From Klebsiella pneumoniae (GTDB taxonomy: Bacteria > Pseudomonadota > Gammaproteobacteria > Steroidobacterales > Steroidobacteraceae): 36,813 nt of DNA. The position numbers and the translations under genes are program-made. The stretch lies in contig CAMCBU010000021.1 of NCBI GenBank assembly GCA_945873095.1, forward strand, positions 1 through 36,813. Reading direction: 5' to 3'. This document shows positions 1 through 7,901 of this stretch, piece by piece. The notes under the pieces are model-generated. The model saw only the letters and a program-made list of their open reading frames with translations. It had not been told where the DNA came from and did not search any database. The stretch's first letter is position 1, and each line of letters opens with the position of its first letter.

Positions 1-1236
1 GATTGGATCGTCGGTGCGTACTTCAAGAAGGACGAAATCGACAAGACCGACCGCTTCATCGGTGAGAACTTCTTGGGTGCCGTGCTGCCGGGTGGTAACA
101 ACCCGCTCTCGACGCTCTCGGGCGAGAACAAGTGGATCAACCAGGGCGAAATCGAGAATGCAGCGGCGTTCGCGAGCCTTGGTTTCAAGCTGACCGAGAC
201 GGTTAAGATCAGTGCGGGTCTTCGCTACACCCAAGATAAGAAGTCCGGTTCGGTACAGGGCATCGTCGTCGAAACGGGCGATCGCTTCAGCCCGAACGAC
301 CCGCGTCCGAACGTGACCATCGAGGGCCTCTGTCGCCGTCCGGATGGCACGGTCGTCAGCCCGACACCGGCGGCTTGTGCGGCACCGAACAAGTGGGTGT
401 ACGAGGAGGGCAGCGGCTTCACGACACCGTATTCGGCCAAGTGGAACGAGTCGACGCCGCAGGTGACGATCGATTGGTCGCCGAGCGAGAACACGTTCGT
501 CTATGCCACCGTCGCCAAAGGCTTCAAGGGTGGTGGTTTCGACGATACGCCGGCGAACCCCGCTCAAGCCGCCACGCCGTTCGATCCGGAAGAGGCGACC
601 AACTACGAGGTCGGCTTCAAGACCACGCTGCTCGATCGTCGTATGCGCTTGAACGCGTCGGTCTTCAAGATGGACTACAAAAATCTGCAGGTCACGCAGA
701 CGAACGCAGCCTGTCTTTGCAATCTGACCGACAACGCGGCGAGCGCCGACATCAAGGGCGTCGAGGCGGAGTTGGAGTTCCTCGCGACCGACGCGCTGCG
801 TCTATCGCTCGGCGGCTCCTACGTCGACACCGAATACGTCGACTTCCTCGAGTCGGCCATCAATCCGACGACTGGTACCCGTCTCGATAGCTCGGGCAAC
901 CGCCTGCAGCGCACCCCGGAATCGCAAGTGAGCGTCGGTCTCGACTACACGATGAACTTCGGATCCTACGCGGATGCGCTGAAGCTCAGCCTCAATTACA
1001 ACTGGCAGAGCGATCTGTTCTGGGCGACCGACAACATTGCGACGGAGCCTTCCTACGGCCTGCTCGATGCGCGCATTCAGCTCGCACCGAAGGATGCCGA
1101 TTGGTCGGTGTCGTTGTGGGGTAAGAACCTCTCGGACGAGCTCTATCGTGTGAACATCATCTCGTTCTTCGGTGAGGAAGTGTCGCAGTTCGGTCCGCCG
1201 CGGACCTACGGCCTCGACGTCGCCTGGAAGTTCTGA
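1..1236 (+). CDS. TonB-dependent receptor, C-terminal part (5' truncated by window)
   Basis: The open frame enters at base 1 and ends at the TGA at 1234-1236, giving the last 411 residues of an outer-membrane beta-barrel. Alternating amphipathic strands are visible throughout, with typical receptor phrases such as GLRYTQDKK, FVYATVAKGFKGGGFD, NYEVGFKTTLLDRRMRLN and LWGKNLSDELYRV. The protein ends in W-K-F, a terminal aromatic signature of Bam-inserted barrels. The family imports scarce or bulky ligands with TonB energy. This sub-type (FKGGGF, P-E-x-x-x-N-Y-E-V-G-F-K) is the iron-complex/OMR-like group that is highly expanded in sphingomonads and marine or steroid-degrading gammaproteobacteria. 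The plug domain and TonB box lie outside the window, so the ligand cannot be inferred. A strong terminator follows directly, so it is the last gene of its transcript. Confidence 0.95.
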   Translation, partial: DWIVGAYFKKDEIDKTDRFIGENFLGAVLPGGNNPLSTLSGENKWINQGEIENAAAFASLGFKLTETVKISAGLRYTQDKKSGSVQGIVVETGDRFSPNDPRPNVTIEGLCRRPDGTVVSPTPAACAAPNKWVYEEGSGFTTPYSAKWNESTPQVTIDWSPSENTFVYATVAKGFKGGGFDDTPANPAQAATPFDPEEATNYEVGFKTTLLDRRMRLNASVFKMDYKNLQVTQTNAACLCNLTDNAASADIKGVEAELEFLATDALRLSLGGSYVDTEYVDFLESAINPTTGTRLDSSGNRLQRTPESQVSVGLDYTMNFGSYADALKLSLNYNWQSDLFWATDNIATEPSYGLLDARIQLAPKDADWSVSLWGKNLSDELYRVNIISFFGEEVSQFGPPRTYGLDVAWKF

Positions 1237-1250
1237 TGATCTGATCGAGA

Positions 1251-1287
1251 AGGCGGGGTGCTCAGAGATGGGGCACCCCGCCTTTTT
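1251..1287 (+). terminator. Rho-independent terminator after the TonB receptor
   Basis: A perfect 11-bp stem (AGGCGGGGTGC at 1251-1261 with GCACCCCGCCT at 1273-1283) and an 11-nt loop run into TTTTTCTTT. It starts 14 bases after the receptor stop codon. An 11-mer TTTCTTTGGGC is repeated immediately after the stem (1285-1295 and 1299-1309). Confidence 0.93.
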
Positions 1288-1342
1288 CTTTGGGCCAATT
1301 TCTTTGGGCTGATCGTTTGAGCCCTCCACTCGAGGTCGTTGC

Positions 1343-3475
1343 ATGGCTGAAGTGACCGCCATCTGCCGCTTTTGTCACGCCACCTGTGGCTTGGTGGCCA
1401 CGCTCGAGGCTGGCCGGATTACCAAACTCAGAGGCGATCTCGATAACCCGATGTACACGGGCTACAGCTGCATCAAGGGGCGCAACTACCACGAGTTCCA
1501 CGCCTCTCCCGATCGCATACTGAAACCGCTGCGGCGGAATGTGAATGGCGATTTTGAATCTGTTGCGAGTCGCGAGGCGCTTGTCGAGATCGCTGCGAAA
1601 ACACGCTCCATCCTCGATCGCCACGGATCGCGAGCGGTTGCGATGTACGGCGGTACGTTCAGTCACTTTTGTCCCGCGGGTGTGATGCTGCGCGAAGCGT
1701 TCATGGATGCTATCGGTTCACCGATGCGCTTCTCGAATGCGACGATCGATCAGCCGGGCAAACCGATCTCCATGGCGCTGCACGGCAAATGGGGCGCAGG
1801 TCCGCAGGATTTCGCCGAGGCTGATGTCTGCTTGCTCGTCGGCGCTAATCCGTTGGTGTCGATGTGGGGCGGCATTCCCTCGTTTAATCCCGCGCGGCGC
1901 CTGCACGAGGCGCGCAAGCGCGGCTTGAAACTGATCGTCATCGATCCGCGCCGATCTGAGACGGCGCGTAAGGCCGATCTGCATCTGCAGTGTCTGCCAG
2001 GCCAGGACGTGGCGCTCCTTGCCGCGATGTTGCGGGTGATCATCGAAGAGGGTCTCCACGACAAGGCTTTCGTCGCAGCCGAAACAGAAGGCTTCGCGCA
2101 GTTGCGTGAGACGGTGGCGGCTTTCTCGCCTGAACGGGTCGCTGCTGTTGCCGGTGTTACCGCGGACGATATCGTCGCGGCGGCGCGTTTATTTGCTAGG
2201 GCGCAGCGCGGCAACGCGACGAGCGGCACCGGCCCGAGCATGGCGCCCCACGGCGTGCTGATGGATTACCTCGTGCTCGCCCTCAATACGATTTGCGGAC
2301 GCTGGGTGAAAGCCGGTGAGCGTATGCCGAATCGGGGTGTGCTCTTTCGACAGTTCTCAGGCGTGGCACGCGCCGAGAAACCGCGCTCTGCCGTCGGCTC
2401 TGGTGAGGCGCTGCGGGTGCGTGGCTTGACCGATACCGCAGCGGGGTTACCCACCGCTGCGCTGGCCGATGAGATTTTGACGCCGGGTGAGGGGCAGGTG
2501 CGAGCGCTGTTCGTGATCGGTGGTAACCCCTTGCTCTCGTGGCCCAATCAAGAAAAAACCCGTCGCGCCCTCGAGTCGCTCGAGTTGCTCGTCGTGATCG
2601 ACCCGATGCTCTCGGCCACGGCTCGTCAGGCGCATTACGTCATCGGGCCGCGTCTCGGCTTCGAGTCGCCCGCGATCACCTTCGGCAACGAAGGCATCAC
2701 GGTCTACGGTTTGTCGCTCGGTTATCCGGAACCCTATGCGCAGTATCAACCCGCCTTGATCGAACCGCCCGCCGGCAGCGATGTGCTCGAGGATTGGCGA
2801 ATTTTCTTTGAGCTCGGCAGGCAGATGGGCTTGTCGCTCGCGTTTCGCGGACAGCCGTTCGATATGGCATCGCCACCGACGACCGATCGACTGCTCGAGA
2901 CTTTCGTTGCGAAGAGTCGGGTACCGCTCGAGCAGATCAAACGGGTTCCGCACGGCGCGATCTTCCCTGATCCGAAACCACTTGCGGATCCGAAGCCGCT
3001 CGATTGGCCGCACCGGCTGCAGCTGGCGGCCACGTTGATGATGCAGGAATTGGCGACGGTAGCAGCTGAGCTACCCATCACAGCGGGGCTGCCGAGCACG
3101 GCGCAGCAGATCGATCGTGATTATCCCTGGCTACTCGTGACGCGGCGCGAACACGCTGTCTACAACTCGGTCGGTCAGCGCTTGCCGGCGTTACGAAAAC
3201 GGCTCTCGCACAATCCCGTCTATGTGCATCCTGACGATGCCGGTGCGCTCGGGCTGCTCGATGACATGTCGATCGAGATCGAGTCGCGCCATGGGCGTAC
3301 GCGGGCGCGAGTGCGTCTAGCGGACGACATTCGGCGCGGTGTGATTTCTTTGGCGCACGGTTTCGAGGAGGCCAACCCCGCGGCGCTCATCGACGATGCG
3401 AGCGGTTTCGATGCGTTGAGTGGTCTGCCGCGCATGAGCGCCATCCCGGTGCGCATCCTGCGCGCCGCTAGCTAA
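1343..3475 (+). CDS. Molybdopterin (bis-MGD) oxidoreductase, cytoplasmic
   Basis: The 710-residue product belongs to the DMSO-reductase/formate-dehydrogenase superfamily. The N-terminus carries the [4Fe-4S] motif C8-x2-C11-x3-C15-x27-C43, with GYSCIKGR closing it. Pterin-binding stretches follow: LLVGANPLVSMWGG near residues 165-178, VIDPRRSETA near 200-209, a second GGNPLLSWPN near 393-402 and a C-terminal molydopterin-dinucleotide-binding domain from about residue 590 (WLLVTRREHAVYNS). No Tat signal precedes the cluster, so the enzyme should stay in the cytoplasm. Where formate dehydrogenase or Nap carry Cys/Sec at the Mo ligand, the aligned stretch reads TIDQPGK, so an Asp or other ligand is possible (inference). 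The start is supported by GAGGT at 1332-1336, 6 bases before the ATG. No electron-transfer subunit is adjacent, so substrate and partner are unknown. Confidence 0.92.
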   Translation: MAEVTAICRFCHATCGLVATLEAGRITKLRGDLDNPMYTGYSCIKGRNYHEFHASPDRILKPLRRNVNGDFESVASREALVEIAAKTRSILDRHGSRAVAMYGGTFSHFCPAGVMLREAFMDAIGSPMRFSNATIDQPGKPISMALHGKWGAGPQDFAEADVCLLVGANPLVSMWGGIPSFNPARRLHEARKRGLKLIVIDPRRSETARKADLHLQCLPGQDVALLAAMLRVIIEEGLHDKAFVAAETEGFAQLRETVAAFSPERVAAVAGVTADDIVAAARLFARAQRGNATSGTGPSMAPHGVLMDYLVLALNTICGRWVKAGERMPNRGVLFRQFSGVARAEKPRSAVGSGEALRVRGLTDTAAGLPTAALADEILTPGEGQVRALFVIGGNPLLSWPNQEKTRRALESLELLVVIDPMLSATARQAHYVIGPRLGFESPAITFGNEGITVYGLSLGYPEPYAQYQPALIEPPAGSDVLEDWRIFFELGRQMGLSLAFRGQPFDMASPPTTDRLLETFVAKSRVPLEQIKRVPHGAIFPDPKPLADPKPLDWPHRLQLAATLMMQELATVAAELPITAGLPSTAQQIDRDYPWLLVTRREHAVYNSVGQRLPALRKRLSHNPVYVHPDDAGALGLLDDMSIEIESRHGRTRARVRLADDIRRGVISLAHGFEEANPAALIDDASGFDALSGLPRMSAIPVRILRAAS

Positions 3476-3504
3476 AGCTCGCGCGTATAGCTAAAGCTCG
3501 CGCG
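3469..3504 (+). repeat. Tandem 17-bp direct repeat spanning a stop codon
   Basis: The 17-mer TAGCTAAAGCTCGCGCG occurs at 3469-3485 and again at 3488-3504, a 19-bp period. The first copy contains the TAA stop of the molybdopterin gene. It looks like a small local duplication in the short gap between convergent genes. It is not a terminator because no T tract follows. Confidence 0.85.
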
Positions 3505-3512
3505 GCTAGGGC

Positions 3513-5093
3513 TCAGAGGCGTTCGCGCCTGAGTCGAATACCGGCTTTTTCCCGATCCCAAGTGTCGGCCGTGATGCCCTCGTCGCGGAAGACGACCTTG
3601 CGCGGTTTGTTGGTCTCGGTCTTCGGGATCTCGTGCACGAGCCGCACGTAGCGCGGAATCATGAAATAGGCGAGTAAAGGTGCGAGAAACTCGATGAGCT
3701 TCGCCGGATCGAAGGGATCGCCCGCTTTGGGTTTGATCACGGCGAGCACGTCTTGCTCGGCAACCTCGTTGGCAACGCCAACGACGACGACTTCATCGAC
3801 TTGCGGGAATTGCCGGATCGCATTTTCGACTTCGAAGGAAGAGATGTTCTCGCCGCGACGGCGGATCGTGTCTTTGATGCGATCGACGAAGTAATACTTA
3901 CCCTGCTCGTCCTGGCGAAAGAGATCGCCGGTGTGGAACCAACCGTTGCGCCAGGCGCGCGCCGTGGCTTCGGGCAGACCGTCGTAGCCGGCGTTCATGT
4001 TCCAGGGAATATCACTGCGACAGATGAGTTCGCCGATCTGGCCGCGCGGCATTTCGATGTCGTTCTCGTCGACCAGACGGCACTCGATGCCGCTACGAGG
4101 CCAGCCGCAGCTGCCGTCGGGCGGCGCATTCATATCCGTCATCAAAGGTGTCGAGACTTCCGTCATGTTGAAGCCGGTGAGATAGTCGAAACCGAAGCGC
4201 TTGGCGAAAGCGATGGTCTCCTCGTTCACCGGGAACATGGTGAGATACTTGAGCGGGTTGTTGGCATCATCCGCGCGTGGCTCTGCCTTCGAGAGAAAGG
4301 CTGCCATGACGCCGATCAGGCCCGAGGTGCTGCTGCACTGTCCTTCGCGCACCTGATGCCAGAACTGTGTCGTGCTGAAACCCTCGACCAGATAGAAACT
4401 GCCCGAGCGCACGAGCGCGCAGGTGATCGAGCTCGTACCGCCCACATGGAACATCGGCAGGTTGATCAGGATGCACTCGCCCTCTTGCAGATAGCCGTAG
4501 TTCACAACCGCTGTGGTGTAGCCCTGCAGATAGGGCGATAGCACCCCCTTGGACGGACCGGTCGTACCCGAGGTGTAGATGATGCTCTGGATGTCGAAGT
4601 GCTCGATGAGGGTGCTGTCATCGAGCGCGCTGGCATCGCCGAGCAGAGCGTCGATGTCGGTGAACACCTGCTGCAATTTTGGCGTTTGCAGGCCGTGCAG
4701 GCGTTCAACGAGGCTCGGATGCGCGAGCATCACCGCACCGCCTGCGGCATGGATGACATGCTCCAGCACTTTGCCCTTGTAGGCGGTGTTCAGCGGAACG
4801 TAGATGGCGCCCAAATAGTTGATGGCGAACCAAGCGAGCACGATGGATCTGCCGCTTGGCAGCCAGACGAACACGCGATCGCCTTTACGGACTCCGCGCG
4901 CCTGCAAGCCTTGGGCGAGGCGGCGAACCTCGTCGCGGCACGCAGCGTAAGTCCACTGCGTGCCGTCCTCGAAACGTGCGAAACGACGCTCTGGGAATCG
5001 GGCCGCTCGGCTGTCGAGCATATATTTGAGAACGCAATCCTCGCGTGCAGGAGTGGTTGCACTGAACCACGCTGGACGATGCGGCATGCTCAT
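3513..5093 (-). CDS. AMP-forming acyl-CoA synthetase/ligase
   Basis: A 526-residue ANL-superfamily enzyme that should activate a carboxylic acid to its acyl-AMP and then its CoA thioester. Seen motifs: A3 phosphate loop IIYTSGTTGPSKG at residues 171-183, A5 YLTGFNMTE, A7 GWFHTGDL, A8 hinge DRIKDTIRRRGENIS with the following FEVE, and C-terminal PKTETNKPRK holding the candidate catalytic lysine. The length is normal. The general look is closest to the crotonobetaine/carnitine-CoA ligase and medium/long acyl ligase group, but the substrate pocket cannot be read. It lies 7 bp downstream of an NTF2-like gene on the same strand, so the two are probably co-transcribed. The ATG at 5093 is followed by a second at 5087, so the exact start is uncertain by two codons. 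Confidence 0.93.
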   Translation of the reverse strand: MSMPHRPAWFSATTPAREDCVLKYMLDSRAARFPERRFARFEDGTQWTYAACRDEVRRLAQGLQARGVRKGDRVFVWLPSGRSIVLAWFAINYLGAIYVPLNTAYKGKVLEHVIHAAGGAVMLAHPSLVERLHGLQTPKLQQVFTDIDALLGDASALDDSTLIEHFDIQSIIYTSGTTGPSKGVLSPYLQGYTTAVVNYGYLQEGECILINLPMFHVGGTSSITCALVRSGSFYLVEGFSTTQFWHQVREGQCSSTSGLIGVMAAFLSKAEPRADDANNPLKYLTMFPVNEETIAFAKRFGFDYLTGFNMTEVSTPLMTDMNAPPDGSCGWPRSGIECRLVDENDIEMPRGQIGELICRSDIPWNMNAGYDGLPEATARAWRNGWFHTGDLFRQDEQGKYYFVDRIKDTIRRRGENISSFEVENAIRQFPQVDEVVVVGVANEVAEQDVLAVIKPKAGDPFDPAKLIEFLAPLLAYFMIPRYVRLVHEIPKTETNKPRKVVFRDEGITADTWDREKAGIRLRRERL

Positions 5094-5100
5094 CGCTGGC

Positions 5101-5472
5101 TTAAGCCTGCTGCAGTTGCTTCAAGAGGGTCGTCATGTCGAAGTAATCACGCCATGAGCACACTTTCTCGCCGCGAAAGCGAAACACGGTCATGAAGGGC
5201 AAGCTGATCGGTTTGCCATCCTTGATGTAGTTCTCGACGCCTTCGAGCATGGCGACGTCACCTTCGACCACGAGGGCGTGGATGTCGTAGCGCTTATCCG
5301 TCATGCCCTTGGCGAATTTATCGAGGAATTGCACGACGGCCTGTTTCCCGATCAGGTCTTTGCCCGGCATGATGCCCGCGACCACATCGTCGGTGCATAG
5401 CGCCATCACGGCTGCAACATCGTCTTTCACCCAGGCGGCGTAGTACTCGCGGACGGTCTCGGCATGGTTCAT
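5101..5472 (-). CDS. NTF2-like / limonene-epoxide-hydrolase-like small protein
   Basis: A 123-residue SnoaL/NTF2-fold protein. The pattern E-x-V-R-E-Y-Y-A-A-W near the start, a central acidic strand and the C-terminal WRDYFDM resemble limonene-1,2-epoxide hydrolase. In that enzyme family WRDYFD supplies one catalytic Asp, and an ERVD-type strand supplies the Arg and second Asp. Here the corresponding strand reads LEGVENY, so the Arg is lost and Asp becomes Glu. Hydrolase activity is therefore doubtful, and an isomerase or binding role is possible. A longer frame reaches 5634, but AGAGGGG sits 8 bases before the internal ATG at 5472 and the family begins here. It is followed after 7 bp by the CoA ligase, suggesting the pair handles one substrate. 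Confidence 0.88.
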   Translation of the reverse strand: MNHAETVREYYAAWVKDDVAAVMALCTDDVVAGIMPGKDLIGKQAVVQFLDKFAKGMTDKRYDIHALVVEGDVAMLEGVENYIKDGKPISLPFMTVFRFRGEKVCSWRDYFDMTTLLKQLQQA

Positions 5473-5571
5473 GTGCGGTCCCCTCTTGCGTCGATGCGGC
5501 GCTCCGGTCAGGATAGAAGCATTAGGTTCTGTTGTGCAAGTCACCGGAGCCTCGGGGAGGGGGAATTCAAG
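5473..5571. promoter_or_regulatory. Divergent promoter region, NTF2-like / thioesterase
   Basis: The 99-bp gap between divergent start codons must hold promoters for both sides. No convincing -35/-10 pair stands out. TGCAAGTCA at 5535-5543 recurs at 13392-13400 in the other divergent catabolic promoter, which suggests a shared operator or promoter element. A strong SD (AGGGGG, 5558-5563) serves the plus-strand gene. Confidence 0.45.
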
Positions 5572-6072
5572 TTGGCACGGGTGCAAATGCCCACGGTGGA
5601 TCAGGTGCGAGAGCTGCCGGAGCTCGTGCGTCATGTCGTACCGTCATCCTGGGAAGATCTCAACGGTCACGTTAACGTCCAGCACTACACGGCCCTCTAC
5701 GACATGGCGGGCTACCCCTTCATGGAGCTGATGGGGATCAGTGCCGACTACGTGCGTGACAGCCGAGTCGGTATGTTCGATCTCGAGCACCACATCTGGT
5801 TTCTCGATGAGATGCACGTGGGCGATGTGGTCACGGGGCACGCCTGTCTCGTGGCGCGAGGACCGAAGCGCGTGTTGTCGGTGATGTTCATCATCGACGA
5901 GACGCGCGATCGTTTAGCCAGTGTGCTCGAGGTCATCTCGACCACGGCGGATCTCGATGCGCGCCGAACCATCGCGATACCCGAGCCGTTGGCAATGCGC
6001 ATCGATGCGCTGATCACGGAACAGAATTCACGCAACTGGAAGGCGCCGAGCAGCGGTTCCTTGAGCGTATAG
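5572..6072 (+). CDS. Acyl-CoA thioesterase, 4HBT hot-dog fold
   Basis: A 166-residue hot-dog-fold protein. SWEDLNGHVNVQHYTALYD matches the 4-hydroxybenzoyl-CoA thioesterase helix motif D-x-N-G/x-H-V-N-x-x-x-Y, with Asp as the catalytic residue of that family, and LEHHIWFLDEMHVGD forms the conserved central strands. It should release CoA from an acyl or aroyl thioester in the cytoplasm. I choose the TTG at 5572 because AGGGGG lies 8 bases upstream. The in-frame GTG at 5581 and ATG at 5587 are 17 and 23 bases from that SD. An ATG further upstream at 5464 lies inside the divergent gene and lacks support. The gene is followed after 10 bp by the DUF1295 gene, probably in one operon. Confidence 0.88.
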   Translation: MARVQMPTVDQVRELPELVRHVVPSSWEDLNGHVNVQHYTALYDMAGYPFMELMGISADYVRDSRVGMFDLEHHIWFLDEMHVGDVVTGHACLVARGPKRVLSVMFIIDETRDRLASVLEVISTTADLDARRTIAIPEPLAMRIDALITEQNSRNWKAPSSGSLSV

Positions 6073-6082
6073 GGAGAGAGTC

Positions 6083-6883
6083 ATGGAAATGCATCAAGCG
6101 TTGATCGATTTGTTCTTGGTGATCGCGTCCTACATCATGATTTCGTTCATCGTCGTATGGGTCATCGGTTTAGCGCTCAAAGATTCGAGCATCGTCGATA
6201 TCTGGTTCGCGCCCTGCATCGGCATCGCGGCGGTGATCGGTTCTTACTTGGCTGACGGCGCCGAGCCACGCCGTGAGCTCGTGATGATCTTGGCCGTGTT
6301 GTGGGCGGCTCGGCTTGGCGGCTATCTGCTGTGGCGCAACTGGGGTCGTGAAGATCGGCGTTATGCGCGCTTGCGCCAACACGTCGAGTCGCAGGGTAAG
6401 AGCTACGCTTGGCACAGCCTTATCCACGTGAATATCTACCAGGGCATCACGGTGGTGATCATCGCGATTCCGTTCCTGTTTGCGCAGGTCGCGACGGAGC
6501 CGGTTGCGCTAGGGACTCTGGCTTACCTCGGGTCGGCGCTGGTGCTCTTTGGCATCGCCTTCGAGGGGATGGCGGATCTGCAGCTGACGCGCTTTCGTTC
6601 GAATCCTACCAACGAGGGGCGGGTGCTCGATTCGGGTTTGTGGCGCTACTCGCGTCATCCGAACTATTTCGGCGAGTGCTGCGTGTGGCTCGGCTTTGGG
6701 CTGATTTCGGCCGAGGTTCCTTGGGGTTGGATCGGTCTTGCGTCGCCTGCCTTCATGATGTGGGCGATCCTCGGCATGATGGGCAAGGAATTGCTCGAGC
6801 GCCGCATGTTGAAGAAGCGTCCGGAATACCAAGACTATGTGCGGCGGACGAGCGGCTTCTTTCCTTTGCCACCGCGCGACTGA
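6083..6883 (+). CDS. DUF1295 / steroid 5-alpha-reductase-like membrane protein
   Basis: A 266-residue integral membrane protein with about six hydrophobic helices and the family hallmark SRHPNYFGE (residues 190-198), preceded by the N-P-x-N-E-G-R-V turn. This C-terminal signature is shared by steroid 5-alpha-reductases, isoprenylcysteine carboxyl methyltransferases and DUF1295 proteins, where it binds NAD(P)H or SAM. The N-terminal W-x-x-R-L-G-G-Y-L-x-x-R pattern fits DUF1295. The likely role is reduction of an enone in a sterol-like or lipid substrate, but no member-specific residue allows more. GGGAGAG precedes the ATG closely. The last 49 bases overlap the convergent HxlR gene. Confidence 0.88.
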   Translation: MEMHQALIDLFLVIASYIMISFIVVWVIGLALKDSSIVDIWFAPCIGIAAVIGSYLADGAEPRRELVMILAVLWAARLGGYLLWRNWGREDRRYARLRQHVESQGKSYAWHSLIHVNIYQGITVVIIAIPFLFAQVATEPVALGTLAYLGSALVLFGIAFEGMADLQLTRFRSNPTNEGRVLDSGLWRYSRHPNYFGECCVWLGFGLISAEVPWGWIGLASPAFMMWAILGMMGKELLERRMLKKRPEYQDYVRRTSGFFPLPPRD

Positions 6884-7863
6884 GCGCGCTTGCGGCGCGG
6901 TTTCGTGGCGATGATGACTTCGACATCGTGTGGGTCGATCGCTTCGCCGCAGCTGCCGCAGACCAAACGAGTTTTGAGCCGATGATCGCAGCTCTTGTGA
7001 GTCATCTTGATGCTCGGACCGTGCGGCGAGGGCATCCAGCGAGAACCCCACTCGTGCAGCGCCAGCGAGAACGGGGCGAGGTCGAAGCCTTTCTCCGTGA
7101 GTCGGTATTCGTAGCGGGGCGGCTTGTCCTGATAGAGGTGCTGTTGGATGACGCCTGCCGACAGCAACAACCGCAGTCGATCGGCGAGAATGTTGGTAGC
7201 GATACCGAGCACCGAGTTGATGTCATCGTAGCGATGCAAGCCAAAGAAAAGTGCTGCGAGCAGCAACGCCGTCCAGCGATCGCCGACGGTGTCGACCGCA
7301 TGAAACATCGTGGTGTCGACGCCCTCGGCATGGCGTGTGGCCGTCGCGCTCTTGCGGCGCCGCGTCGTGCGTTCCGTCGTGACGGGGCGTCGTGCGCCAG
7401 GACCTGCCGTCGAAGCGATCTCTTGCAGGCGCACCGGTTCGTCGCAATGCGCGCAGGTGAGCGTCGGGTCGAGGTCGTGGCCGCAGCGGCGATGTTGAAT
7501 GCGTGGCGGCAGACCGTGTTCGCCTGCCCAGCGATGTTCCCAACGCCACATGCACAGCGCGACCGGATAAAAATCGAGGCCCTTCTCGGTCAGTCGATAT
7601 TCGAGACGACTCGGCGCTTTGCCGTAGGGCACGCGGTACAGCACGCCGTGTTCGACGAGGGCGTTCAGGCGAGCGGTGAGCGTGCCGCGCGCAGCGCCGG
7701 TGCGACGCCGAAGATCTTCGAAACGGCGGACCCGCAGGAAGGCGTCGCGCAGAATGAGGAACGACCATCGATCGCCGATCGCCTCGAGTGCGCGAGCACC
7801 CTCGCCACTGCGCAGCAGATAGCGAATCGTGTCGACGTTTTGTGGCAACTTGCTGCGCTGCAT
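6835..7863 (-). CDS. Tandem HxlR-family transcriptional regulator (two winged-helix units)
   Basis: A 342-residue protein made of two HxlR-type units, each about 110-120 residues, whereas ordinary members are single-domain. Unit 1: AIGDRWSFLILRDAF (residues 28-42), a recognition helix around GTLTARLNALVEHGVL and the wing YRLTEKGLDFYPV. Unit 2: TVGDRWTALLLAALFFG (192-208), ILADRLRLLLSAGVI and YRLTEKGFDLAPF. Each unit ends in a zinc-ribbon-like cluster with identical spacing: C127-x-H129-x7-C137-x2-C140, and C292-D-H294-x7-C302-x2-C305. A low-complexity Arg/Thr linker joins the units and the tail is basic. Family members sense electrophiles, phenolics or redox stress. Here it is convergent with the DUF1295 gene and divergent (38-bp gap) from the SDR gene, its most likely target. 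Confidence 0.93.
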   Translation of the reverse strand: MQRSKLPQNVDTIRYLLRSGEGARALEAIGDRWSFLILRDAFLRVRRFEDLRRRTGAARGTLTARLNALVEHGVLYRVPYGKAPSRLEYRLTEKGLDFYPVALCMWRWEHRWAGEHGLPPRIQHRRCGHDLDPTLTCAHCDEPVRLQEIASTAGPGARRPVTTERTTRRRKSATATRHAEGVDTTMFHAVDTVGDRWTALLLAALFFGLHRYDDINSVLGIATNILADRLRLLLSAGVIQQHLYQDKPPRYEYRLTEKGFDLAPFSLALHEWGSRWMPSPHGPSIKMTHKSCDHRLKTRLVCGSCGEAIDPHDVEVIIATKPRRKRAQSRGGKGKKPLVRRT

Positions 7864-7901
7864 GTAGGGCGGCAGTTTAACACTCGAGGAGTGAGCAACC
7901 G

